Shown here in pieces: positions 16,701-24,777 of a stretch of 64,000 nt of DNA (positions within the stretch are counted from its first letter, which is position 1; each line of letters opens with the position of its first letter). A model generated the notes under the pieces. It did no database searches, was not told the origin of the DNA, and saw nothing but the letters and a program-made list of their open reading frames with translations. The DNA comes from an uncultured Pseudomonadota bacterium (GTDB lineage: Bacteria > Myxococcota_A > UBA796 > GCA-2862545): assembly GCA_903861005.1 (NCBI GenBank), contig CAIOSP010000048.1:1-64000 (forward strand), given 5' to 3'. The translations under genes and the position numbers were made by a program.

Positions 16701-18559
16701 AACACGTTCACGTCCACCGTGCGCGACCCGACGAACGGCACGCGCACGTGGAACTCGCCGACCGCGCTGTTGAGGTCCAGGTAGTTCGCGTAGCGCACCG
16801 CGGGCGCGTTCATCTTGCCGTCGACCGTCACCACATCGCCGTCGACGTGCACGTGCAGGTCGGCGACGTCGGCGTGGTCGGTGGTGGTGCCGTAGGCGGC
16901 CACGCCGTCGCCCGCGATCGTCGCGTCCACGTCGGTGATGCCGTTGAAGACGCGCGCGTGGAATTCACCGTGCGCGCGCTGCACGACCACGCCGTCCTTG
17001 GCCCAGGTGACCGGCGACATGTCGAGCGTGCCGTGAATGTCGATGGGTACGCCGGTGGTGTAGATGCCGCCGGTGAGCGTGGCGTTGTAGCTGCCGGTGC
17101 CACCCAGATCGGTGACGCCAAAGTCCGACAGCATGGCGGGGTCGAGCGGGCCGTGCAGCTGCAGGGCTAGGTTGCCGTCCTTGAAGTCGAGCGTGCCCTG
17201 CCCGAGCACGCTGCCCGCCACGCCCGACAGGTTGAGCCCGTCCATCTCCAGCACGCCGTGGTGCAGGCCCAGGCGCGCGTGCAGCGACCGCACGCGCACG
17301 CCGTAGGCGTCCAGTTCCTCGCCGTCCCAGCGGCCCTCGTCCACCCACAGACCGTCTGGCCACGACGTGCCGCCGCCGCGCGCGACGAGCGCGCCCTCCA
17401 GGCGCAGCGGACCCTTGGCCGACGGCACCAGGTCCTCCACCTGGAAGCTGTCGATGAGCAGGTTCGCCTTCCAGCGCAGCGGCGTGTCCGGCGTGACCAC
17501 CGGCACCTTCTCGGGCGCGGGGTCGCCGGGGCGGATCGGACCCGCGCACGCGTCCTCCGCGTCCAAGCCGCGGCCGGGCAGGCAGACCATCGACCCAGGC
17601 CCGAACGTCAGGCCGCCGCGTGTGCCGTTGGTGCCGCCGAGCGTGCCGTCTAAGGTGAGCGCGGCGAGCGTGCCGCCCGCGTGCAGCCTGCCCTCGTAGG
17701 TGCCCTGGAGCGGCGCGTGGAACAGCACATCGAGCGCGCGGAAGTCGATCGGCGAGAGCGTGACGGTGGCGTCCACGTCGCCGTCGCCGGAGAGGTCGTG
17801 CACGTGCCCTTCGACGCCGATCTGCGCGCCCTGCAGCTGCGCCGCCACGCCTGCGAGCGTCAGGCCGTCGCCGGTCCACGACACGTCGCCCTTCAGCGAC
17901 AGACCCGACGGACCCGGCCGCAGCAGCACGCCTGCCAGGTCCAGCCCCTTCACCGTCACCGCGCGTGAGCGGCGCGGCAGGGTGACGCCGCCACGCAGCG
18001 ACAGCACCTTGGCCGCGAAGCCCGGCGGGTTGGCGTCGGGCGCGGGCACGCCCCACGACGACACCATCGCGTCGCGCAGGCCCAGGTCGTCGACGACGAG
18101 CGTGAACGGCAGGCCGCCCCACGGCGCCGTGTTCGGATCGACCGGCGACGGGCCGCCGAACGCGCGCGACAGGTTCATCACGCCGTCGGCGTCGGTCTGC
18201 ATCGCGACGATCACGCCGTCGGCGCGCGCGGACGTGACGTGCACCGTGGAGTGCAGGAGCGAGCGCAGGTCGAGCTTGAGGTCGAGCCGGTTCACGCCGA
18301 TCGCCGTGGCGCCGCTGGGGTCGCGGAAGCGCACGCCGCCCAGCGTCACCTGCCCGTCGAAGGTCCAGGCGACGGTGGGCACGTCGAACACCCAGCCGTC
18401 CGCGAGCAGGCCCTGCACCGCGACCTGCGCGCGGTTGGCGGTCCACAGGCAGCCACGCGGCGTCTGCAGCCACACGAGCGCCGCACCCAGCACGCCCACG
18501 CCGACGCCCAGCGCGGCGAGCGCGCGCCGACAGCGATGGCGCGGGCGCGGCGTGTCCAT
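13718..18559 (-). CDS. tamB: TamB-like translocation/lipid-transport protein
   Basis: This 1613-residue protein has one N-terminal membrane anchor ('ALAALGVGVGVLGAALVWL', residues about 13-31). A very long series of beta-rich repeats of AsmA/TamB type follows, and the C-terminal TamB domain near 1380-1540 includes 'LFTILLTGQAPEELSSQQGK' and 'YVETTVTPAPKLDQN'. TamB-class proteins span the periplasm as a hydrophobic groove and work with the Omp85 protein TamA in outer-membrane biogenesis. The last 90 residues are a Pro/Glu/Val-rich tail. The start overlaps the tamA stop by one base (TGATG), so the two are one operon. Confidence 0.92.
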   Translation of the reverse strand: MDTPRPRHRCRRALAALGVGVGVLGAALVWLQTPRGCLWTANRAQVAVQGLLADGWVFDVPTVAWTFDGQVTLGGVRFRDPSGATAIGVNRLDLKLDLRSLLHSTVHVTSARADGVIVAMQTDADGVMNLSRAFGGPSPVDPNTAPWGGLPFTLVVDDLGLRDAMVSSWGVPAPDANPPGFAAKVLSLRGGVTLPRRSRAVTVKGLDLAGVLLRPGPSGLSLKGDVSWTGDGLTLAGVAAQLQGAQIGVEGHVHDLSGDGDVDATVTLSPIDFRALDVLFHAPLQGTYEGRLHAGGTLAALTLDGTLGGTNGTRGGLTFGPGSMVCLPGRGLDAEDACAGPIRPGDPAPEKVPVVTPDTPLRWKANLLIDSFQVEDLVPSAKGPLRLEGALVARGGGTSWPDGLWVDEGRWDGEELDAYGVRVRSLHARLGLHHGVLEMDGLNLSGVAGSVLGQGTLDFKDGNLALQLHGPLDPAMLSDFGVTDLGGTGSYNATLTGGIYTTGVPIDIHGTLDMSPVTWAKDGVVVQRAHGEFHARVFNGITDVDATIAGDGVAAYGTTTDHADVADLHVHVDGDVVTVDGKMNAPAVRYANYLDLNSAVGEFHVRVPFVGSRTVDVNVFGSDGHLLGVPTDDAIALFHMVDDIAVVDTTLHSGGQALLELPDLRIDTTAMVVSFDRLFFHPTWRQTWTNDAPVTFRLVDGGVADAAISLSSELGAIHVKGAVGTRGPLNGVVSVGQLQLSALSELFPDALPGLDGMLTADVTMRGDAARPTIHARIDADDIFDEGLVRWLGVHGDVDVVSDVATLALDADVAGAPWLKLKGTLPVRSDLSAPGVAQTGPIDLGLRVEPGDLKRFTNALPGLPSVPAGDASGVLRVRGDIHDPDLDAQGVVEAAVAGLQHRGRAEFDLHRQAGLLDAQVDLFDGYDTLVEADGTAKTRLGEVMDWLLAGAPKPDFTDLSLFASDLDVSSWLDHIPVQTVRALAGVDLDISGDLDGHVGVRGSPRTPTLDVNVDAQLFAGGTPADVHVGLAPAALGYDLDFTMGEGSAQWVTAAGRVPIAVDLTKPWGEWGASTFDLAFGGSGVPLDVARAVVPELEVQRGVLLIDGRMGGTLADPRPDVRATVDGAALRYRPFGIDVKDLAVAVSVGPDRAGTGAGAVLVTLESLHADTRPTSTSLDRIAQLGASRVEASGALSLKGWKPDGVRARVDLNNAWLVATDTSGLRATGQITTDGTWPDLLVDGKLSVDQGRFEINTAELWSSADLQLDPSIAVHRVAGVSRSTGDAGPHWYDGIHGRVALDLGRNTNAAIRVPVLDDLGSLGASVTRADIDARMGGQLEIGAKGMDLSIQGDLELLEGRVKVLASRFDLVDGSHISFFGSNYVDPQLDIAGAMVVGGGEVRLHLTGTPSDPTFVLSSDSFGSDAELFTILLTGQAPEELSSQQGKAALQAVGDLLLNNVLGGVNLGSVSVEADGTVRVGLPVYRTVYVETTVTPAPKLDQNHVTVLAEWSIMPRLVLAAAYGDRKVWGNLFWEVRFDGPRRDREERKQKRQPGRHSTPEDPTQEVPTPATAPVSVVVVPKEEPAPPEAVEPAVVPAPEPVPEPVPTPVPEKPEGQ

Positions 18560-20751
18560 CAGAAGGCCTGCCCAATGGCGATGAACAGGTTGAGCGCCAT
18601 GGGGAAGCTGCGCTCGCCAAGGCCCTCACGCACGCGACGGCCGGACGTCAGCACGTCGTAGCCGCGCGGCAGGCGGTCGAGCGGGTTGCAGCCGATGTAG
18701 CTCGCGGCGGCCTTGTCCTCGTCGTAGACGGGCCGGAAGCCCACGTCCAAGCGCACCGGCCCCACCGGCGACATGTACCGCACGCCCACGCCGCCGCTGC
18801 CGCGGATGGACGACAGCTTGATGTCCGACCAGTTGCGCGCGAGCAAGCCGACGTCGCCGAACATGGCGAAGCTGATGTTGTAGGCCCAGTCGTAGCGGAT
18901 CTCGGCCTCGGCCTCGATCGCGAACGCGCCGCCGCGCGGCAGGTAGGTGCGGGTGACGTCGTAGGCCTGACCGTTGTTGCTCTGCGGGTTCGGTCGTCCG
19001 CTCTTGTAGGAGCAGATGCAGTCGTACGGGCCCACCTGATTGGAGCGAAAGCCCCGCAGGCTGTTGGGCCCGCCCAAGAAGGCGAGCTCCGGGTACGGCA
19101 GCGCGGCGTCCTTGGCCCACGGCACCACCGCCGTGCCGTGCGCGCGGCCGGCCAGCACAAATGGGAAGTTGGACTGCCGACGCATCAGCTTGATCGGCCA
19201 GAACGCCTTCACCTCGGCCTCGACCTTGGTGTAGAGGAAGCCCGGGTCCGGCGTGCCAGAGTTGGGGGCCGGGCCGATCGGCGGGATGGGCAGCGACTGT
19301 CGCGCGCCCAGGCGCCAGTAGGACCCGCGCCGCGTGGTGATCGGGTCGTCGCGGTAGTCCACGGCGATGGCCGCGTCCAAGCTCAGCAGCCGGTAGGTGG
19401 TGCCGTTGAAGTCGCCGCCGAACTGCAGCCGGGCCGCCTCGATCGTGGCGTCGCTGGGCTGCAGGTAGCGGAAGTACTGGAAGCGCGGGCCGCCGGTGAA
19501 CGTGGTGTAGCGGCTGAACTTGTACCGGAGCCCAAAGTCCGCGTCGATCGACCAGAAGGGCAGCGTGCCGAACTGCACGTCCTGGTTGAAGGTGGCGCCC
19601 GTCTCCAGCCCGAGCTTGCTGCCGGCCAGCCAGGGGTCTTCCAAGCGCAACGAGCCCAGGCCGGTGACCAGCACGTTGGACCCTGCGCCGTCGCCGTCCT
19701 GCACCACGCCGATGATCGCGCCGGCGCCGGCCTTGGCTTCCAACTGCAGGTCGCTCCCGAACAGGCGCAGGTCGCGGAATTCGAGGTTCGCGCGAGGGCC
19801 GACCGTGTAGTAGTCGAACACCACGCCCGCGCCGGCGCGGAGGCGGCGGAAGCGCGCCTCGGTGACGTTGATGTCGATCGGCACGTCGGCGCGCGTCGGG
19901 TCCGACAGGTCGGGCTTCACGTCGACCAGGCTGAACAGCTTGGTCTCGAACAGGCGCTGCTGACTGGCGCGCAGGACGCTGATCCGGAACGCGTCGCCGG
20001 AGTGGAAGGACAGCGCGCCGCGGACGACGGCCTCGTCCACGCGGGTGAGGCCGTGGATTCGGACCTCGCCAAAGCGAGCGGAGATGCCCGGGATCACGTC
20101 GAGCGTGATGTCGACGACGTTCTCGTCGGGGTAGGCGTCGACCGTCAGGTCGGTCTGGGCGTACGCGAAGGTGTTGTCCTCCAGCTCGTCGACGACGATG
20201 GCCTGGGTCTCGTGCACGGTGTCGAGGTCGAACGGCGTGTCGGCCTTGAGCGGGGCGCGGTGCATGGCGGCGCCGATCACCGTGTTCGAGCTCTGCTTGC
20301 CGTGGCCGCGCACCTCCACCTTGCGAATGAGCGACAGCGGCCCGGTCGCCACATGCCCGATCACGTCGACCACACCTGCGCGACCGTCGTAGCGCTTGCG
20401 GACGCGGCGCAGCTCCCAGCCCTGCACCTTGGCGTCGAACCAGCCGTGCTCGGCGTACCAGACCTCCAGGCGGCGCGCGTCGGTGTGCAGCGAGTCGAGC
20501 GAGAGCGGCGCGGGCGCCGTCAGGTACATGAACGGCCACGTGAAGGTCAGCGGCGGGCTCTGCTTCTGCTCCATGGGGGTGCGGAGCTGAAGATCGTTCT
20601 GCCCGGACAACAAGCCGCCGTTGCCCTCAAAGCGCAGGCGCCGGACGATGTCCGTCTGGACTTCCTTGCGGGCAGGGGTGCACGCCGCGAGGATCGCCAA
20701 GAACACGAACAGGACGCGCCGCAGCCACGTGCTAGAAGGGTCGTCAGCCAC
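18559..20751 (-). CDS. tamA: TamA/BamA-like Omp85 outer-membrane protein with a lipobox
   Basis: The 730-residue protein has POTRA-type segments in its first 330 residues (for example 'VRGHGKQSSNTVIGAAMH', 'GEVRIHGLTRVDEAVV'). A C-terminal Omp85 barrel follows, with 'LGGPNSLRGFR' for the lid-lock motif (RGF), 'GGVGVRYMSPVGPVRLDVGF' and a terminal Phe. The start is taken as GTG 20751, since the frame above is a shadow of the neighbouring gene; no strong ribosome site is seen. The signal region 'VLFVFLAILAAC' ends in a lipobox with Cys24, unusual for an Omp85 protein. It is coupled to tamB. Confidence 0.9.
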   Translation of the reverse strand: MADDPSSTWLRRVLFVFLAILAACTPARKEVQTDIVRRLRFEGNGGLLSGQNDLQLRTPMEQKQSPPLTFTWPFMYLTAPAPLSLDSLHTDARRLEVWYAEHGWFDAKVQGWELRRVRKRYDGRAGVVDVIGHVATGPLSLIRKVEVRGHGKQSSNTVIGAAMHRAPLKADTPFDLDTVHETQAIVVDELEDNTFAYAQTDLTVDAYPDENVVDITLDVIPGISARFGEVRIHGLTRVDEAVVRGALSFHSGDAFRISVLRASQQRLFETKLFSLVDVKPDLSDPTRADVPIDINVTEARFRRLRAGAGVVFDYYTVGPRANLEFRDLRLFGSDLQLEAKAGAGAIIGVVQDGDGAGSNVLVTGLGSLRLEDPWLAGSKLGLETGATFNQDVQFGTLPFWSIDADFGLRYKFSRYTTFTGGPRFQYFRYLQPSDATIEAARLQFGGDFNGTTYRLLSLDAAIAVDYRDDPITTRRGSYWRLGARQSLPIPPIGPAPNSGTPDPGFLYTKVEAEVKAFWPIKLMRRQSNFPFVLAGRAHGTAVVPWAKDAALPYPELAFLGGPNSLRGFRSNQVGPYDCICSYKSGRPNPQSNNGQAYDVTRTYLPRGGAFAIEAEAEIRYDWAYNISFAMFGDVGLLARNWSDIKLSSIRGSGGVGVRYMSPVGPVRLDVGFRPVYDEDKAAASYIGCNPLDRLPRGYDVLTSGRRVREGLGERSFPMALNLFIAIGQAF

Positions 20752-20808
20752 CGGCCGCCCCGGGTCGGAGATCCCGTGTTGCACGGGCCATAGCAGGTTG
20801 GAGGCTCG

Positions 20809-22629
20809 ATGGCCGGTCTGATGGGCGTCGTCCAGGACACCGACGGACCCCTGTCCGATGCGGTGCTGGCAAAGATGCGCGCCCGCGCGGTCCACCGTGG
20901 CGTGGCCGATGGCCTGTGGCGGGAAGGCGGCGCGACGCTCGCTTGGTCTGGCCCAGCACCCTGCACGGCGATCGACGATGACTTCTTCGTCCTGTTGGAC
21001 GGGTGGGTATCGTTCCCCGGCGCCGACCCCAAAGATCCGCTGGCCCGCCTGCACGACGCCGCCACGTTCGCCGCCGGGTGGCGCAAGTGGGGCGTGGACT
21101 TGCTCCGCCAGCTGGAGGGCGAGTTCGCCGCCGCCGTGGTCGAGCGCAAGTCGGGCGTGGTCCACCTGGTCCGCGACCCCTGCGGCACCCGCCCGCTCTA
21201 CTGGGCGCGCACCCACAAGCGGCTGGCCTTCTCGTCGGACCTGGCGCCGCTGCTGGAGCTGGACTGGGTGAGCCGCGAGCTCGCCCGCGAAAACCTGGCC
21301 GAGTACCTTTCCTTCCGCGTGGTGCACCCGCCTCGGACCCTGCTGCGCGACGTGTTCTCCCTGCCCGCCGGTCACCGGCTGCGCAGCGGCGCGGACGCGG
21401 TGCGCGTGGTGCGCTGGTTCTCCCCCACCTACGCGGCCCCCGGCACCGCCACGCCGCGGCCCCAGGACGTGGTGCCCGAGCTGACCGCCGCGGTGGAGTC
21501 CGCCGTGCGTCGGCGCCTGCGCGGCGACGCGAACGTGGGCGTGTACTTGTCGGGCGGCGTGGGGTCGACGTCGATCCTGGCGGCGGCGCGCGCCGCGTCA
21601 CGCAAGCTCCAGACGTTCACGGTCGCGTTCGCCGACGAGCCCAGCCCCGAGTCGCCCTTCGCCGGTCGCATCGCGCAGCTGCTCGGCATGGACCACCACA
21701 CGGTGCTGGTGGGCACCAAGGAGGTGGCCGACGGGTTTGACGACGCGGTGGACGCGCTCGGGCACCCCATCGGCAACATCTCGGCCGTGCTGCAGCTGCA
21801 CTTGGCACGGGCCACGGTGGGCAAGGTGTCGACCATCCTCACCGGCGACGGCACCGACGAGCTGTTCGGCGGGCGCATGCTGGAGGGCCCGGCGGCCTCG
21901 CTCGCCCGGTCGGCGGCCTTCCACCGCCTGCCCAACGCGCTGCGCGCCCCGCTCGACAAGGCCCTGGCGGCGATCGGCCGCGGCGACAGCGTGCGCGAGG
22001 GCCCCGAGACCTGGGCCCTGTCGCACGGCGTCGGCGGACTGAACGTCTACGACAGCCGCGCGCGCCGCTCGCTGCTGCTCGACGACCTGCACGTCCGCCC
22101 GAACGTGCGCCAGGAGGTGCTGCGCCCGTTCTACGACGCGGTGGACACCGACCCGCTCAACGCGGTGCTGGAGGCCTTCTTCCAGTCGTCGCTGGTGGCG
22201 GACACGCTGCCTCGCGTCGAGGGTACGGCGGCGTCCGTGGGCCTGGACGTGGGCTACCCGCTGCTCGACCGCGAGGTGCGCCGCATCGCGCAGGTGCTGC
22301 CCGGCGCGTTCAAGGTGGGCGGCGTCGGTCGCACCGATCTGCCCACGCGCTGGCTGCTGCGCGCAGCCCTCCAGGGCGCCGTCCCGGCCGCGCTGGTCAA
22401 CCGACCGGACCGCGAGCTGCCGCGTCCGCTCGACGCCTGGCTCACCGGCCCCGGCCGCCTATTCCTGGAGGAGCGGTTCGCCGACCTGCGCCGGGATCCG
22501 CTCGAGCTGTTCCACACCACCGCGCTGGAGGCGCTCAAGCGCGGCCTGTCCAAGACGCCGGGCGCGGCGCAGCGGATGTGGTCGCTGCTGATCTTGGACA
22601 CGTGGATGCGCCGGACCGGCGTGACCTAG
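20809..22629 (+). CDS. Asparagine-synthetase-like protein lacking key catalytic residues
   Basis: The 606-residue protein has the two-domain plan of class B asparagine synthetases: an N-terminal glutaminase-like domain (to about 200) and a C-terminal synthetase domain with 'TGDGTDELFGG'. The N-terminus is M-A-G-L, so the Cys2 nucleophile of the glutaminase is Ala. The ATP pyrophosphatase loop reads S-G-G-V-G-S at 248-253, where SGGxDS is normal, so the conserved Asp is Gly. ATG 20809 follows GGAGG. The gene diverges from tamA and converges with the lipoxygenase-like gene. It may be ammonia-dependent, use another substrate (as beta-lactam synthetase does), or be inactive. Confidence 0.85.
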   Translation: MAGLMGVVQDTDGPLSDAVLAKMRARAVHRGVADGLWREGGATLAWSGPAPCTAIDDDFFVLLDGWVSFPGADPKDPLARLHDAATFAAGWRKWGVDLLRQLEGEFAAAVVERKSGVVHLVRDPCGTRPLYWARTHKRLAFSSDLAPLLELDWVSRELARENLAEYLSFRVVHPPRTLLRDVFSLPAGHRLRSGADAVRVVRWFSPTYAAPGTATPRPQDVVPELTAAVESAVRRRLRGDANVGVYLSGGVGSTSILAAARAASRKLQTFTVAFADEPSPESPFAGRIAQLLGMDHHTVLVGTKEVADGFDDAVDALGHPIGNISAVLQLHLARATVGKVSTILTGDGTDELFGGRMLEGPAASLARSAAFHRLPNALRAPLDKALAAIGRGDSVREGPETWALSHGVGGLNVYDSRARRSLLLDDLHVRPNVRQEVLRPFYDAVDTDPLNAVLEAFFQSSLVADTLPRVEGTAASVGLDVGYPLLDREVRRIAQVLPGAFKVGGVGRTDLPTRWLLRAALQGAVPAALVNRPDRELPRPLDAWLTGPGRLFLEERFADLRRDPLELFHTTALEALKRGLSKTPGAAQRMWSLLILDTWMRRTGVT

Positions 22630-22636
22630 CGGGCCG

Positions 22637-24772
22637 TCAGCGGTTGGTGCGCGTGAGCTGCATCGCGCACACGTCCGACCACTTGTCGTGCACGCCCTGG
22701 GTCATCCGCGTGTGGATGAGCGGGGTGAGCGCGTGGAAGCGCGCGGCGAGCGAGCGCTCTCCAGTCATCGGGTCGCGCGCGACGCCTTGCGCGGTCTCGC
22801 CGTACAGCTCCTTCTCGAAGTTGTCGACGTCCACGTGGGTGAGCACGTCGCCGACGCACAGTTGGTAGAGGTTGTCGCACGCGGGCATGTCGGCGCGGGC
22901 GTGCCAGGCGCTGTCGTCATCCGGGTTGCGCGGCGGCAGGTCGTCGAGCTGGGCGCGCAGGCCGAAGGTCGCGAAGGTGGTGTCGCCGCCGGCCATGATC
23001 TGGCGCACGTTCGCCCAAGAGTGGCCCAAGGTGGAGAGGTAGACCGACACGCGGCAGAGCTGCGCGACGTCGTCGGCGGTGAAGACGCCGTGCACGTCGT
23101 GGGCGAACTCGGACGCGTCGAGCCAGGCGCTGGCGGGCGTCACACCATCCCACGGCGCCCAGGTGGGCCAGTTGGCATCCAGCTGGGCGAACACCCGCCG
23201 CAGCTCCTCGGTCCAGCGACGGGCCGGCGTGTCGTGCTCCCACCAGGACTGGATGCCGCCGCCGAGCGAGTCGAGGCCGTCGCGCACGTAGGGCGTCACC
23301 GCCTGGGTCCAGTACAGGTCGTGCACCAAGGGCGCGTAGTGTGACGGCGCGATCGACGCGCGGCGCGGGCGGAAGCTGCGCCAGTGGATCGCCGCCACCC
23401 GCCGACGGAAGCGGCGGCGCAGCGCCGTGGAGGTGAGCGAGCTGCACACGCTCAGCAGCCCCGCGTCGCCCCAGATCACCGCGTCCGCGCCGCGGTTGAC
23501 GATCGTGACCTCGGCCAGGCGCGTGGTGAGCAGCTGGCGGACCGGGTGGTCGTCCGACAGGCGGCCGGTCTCGATGGCCACCGCGATCACCTCGGGCACC
23601 AGGTGGCCCAGCGAGACGTGCAGGTCGATCTGACCGTGCAGCAGCGACGCCGAGCACACGATCCGACGCGCGCGCTCCTTACGCCAGTCGGGCTCGGCCG
23701 GGTCGCGCATGGCGACCGTGGACCAGGGCCCGTACGACGCCTCGCCGCCGTACTGGTAGTCGGTCGCGGGCACGCCTTCGACGCGGCGGTAGCGAATGCG
23801 GAGGGTGTCGACCTCGACCAGACCCTGCGCGCGCACGAAGCGCACGACGATCTCGGGCAGGCGGTAGGTGTCGTACGCGCGGCCGATCTCGTCGCCAAAC
23901 AGGTCGTCGACGCACGTGTAGTGCAGCTCGAACGCGTCCGGCTCGCCGTCGACCACGCGCAGGTGCGCCGGGGCCATGCCGTTGAGCAGGTGGTGGACCA
24001 TCCAGGACCCGCGCCGCGCCTCGGGCGTCATGGAGGCGGTCGGGCTCTCCTCGAACTTGCCCAGGCGCTTCCACTCCGCCAAGCGCTCGGGCGCCACGCC
24101 CGGGCAGTCGCCGTGCTGACGCTGGAATTGCGCGCCGATCAGCGGCTCGATCAGGGTTCGCAGCACGTCGTTCCCGATGGTGTCCACCACCAGCCGCTCT
24201 GGGATGGACACCGCCGTGGCGCCGCCGTGCTTGAGCACGCTGTCGCGCATCTGCGCCAGCTGCCAGTCGTCGTTCATGCCCGCGGAGAACAGGGCGTTCG
24301 GCGGCGCAGTGAAGGCCCGGCGAGGCGGGCCCTCGGGCTCATCCGTGCGCCATGCCCACCCTGCCTGAGGCTTGAAGAGACCACGAAACACGGATCGAAG
24401 GATCTTTGCGCCCACCTCATCCGTGTGGAGCTGCACGGGAGTAGCGCTGTTCCACACGGTCGACGCGGCGTTTGAAGCCTTCTCCACGTCGTCCTGAAGC
24501 TCGCTCACCTCACGAACCGCGTCATGCAGCAGCTCGCTCAATTCCGCGCTCAGGTTCAGCCGAGACACTGCGCCGAGGTGGTCCGTCACCTCAAACGTGG
24601 GGACCTTGCGCAGCCAAAGGGGCGCCGCCCGTCCGCCACCAAGCGCGCGGTGCACGGTCAGGATCGTCTTGCGGACAAGGCCCAGAACACCAGGATCATT
24701 TCGGTTGACTTGCAGCACACGGGGCGAGGTCACGAGGGTCGGTGAGGTCAAGGAAAGCTCCCGCGCCAGCAT
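22637..24772 (-). CDS. Lipoxygenase-like protein
   Basis: The 711-residue product shows the core of the lipoxygenase fold. 'HHLLNGMAPAHLRVV' matches the G-x-N-P-x-x-I element, and His379, His385 and His390 form an HxxxxxHxxxxH cluster within 'LHGQIDLHVSLGHLVPEVIA'. 'DDHPVRQLL' is the second signature, and His584-S-W-A-Asn588 reproduces the HxxxN iron ligands. Lipoxygenases insert dioxygen into polyunsaturated fatty acids using mononuclear iron. Two deviations: the first two histidines are 6 rather than 5 apart, and the C-terminal Ile ligand is missing (the end reads TRTNR). ATG 24772 lies 5 bases after the kinase gene; an ATG at 24814 would overlap it. Confidence 0.7.
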   Translation of the reverse strand: MLARELSLTSPTLVTSPRVLQVNRNDPGVLGLVRKTILTVHRALGGGRAAPLWLRKVPTFEVTDHLGAVSRLNLSAELSELLHDAVREVSELQDDVEKASNAASTVWNSATPVQLHTDEVGAKILRSVFRGLFKPQAGWAWRTDEPEGPPRRAFTAPPNALFSAGMNDDWQLAQMRDSVLKHGGATAVSIPERLVVDTIGNDVLRTLIEPLIGAQFQRQHGDCPGVAPERLAEWKRLGKFEESPTASMTPEARRGSWMVHHLLNGMAPAHLRVVDGEPDAFELHYTCVDDLFGDEIGRAYDTYRLPEIVVRFVRAQGLVEVDTLRIRYRRVEGVPATDYQYGGEASYGPWSTVAMRDPAEPDWRKERARRIVCSASLLHGQIDLHVSLGHLVPEVIAVAIETGRLSDDHPVRQLLTTRLAEVTIVNRGADAVIWGDAGLLSVCSSLTSTALRRRFRRRVAAIHWRSFRPRRASIAPSHYAPLVHDLYWTQAVTPYVRDGLDSLGGGIQSWWEHDTPARRWTEELRRVFAQLDANWPTWAPWDGVTPASAWLDASEFAHDVHGVFTADDVAQLCRVSVYLSTLGHSWANVRQIMAGGDTTFATFGLRAQLDDLPPRNPDDDSAWHARADMPACDNLYQLCVGDVLTHVDVDNFEKELYGETAQGVARDPMTGERSLAARFHALTPLIHTRMTQGVHDKWSDVCAMQLTRTNR

Positions 24773-24777
24773 AGATG

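Noticed and set aside
15062-17170. A 702-codon open frame antisense to tamB
   Set aside because: Composition is His/Arg/Ala-rich repetitive with no recognisable motifs; it is a frame shadow.
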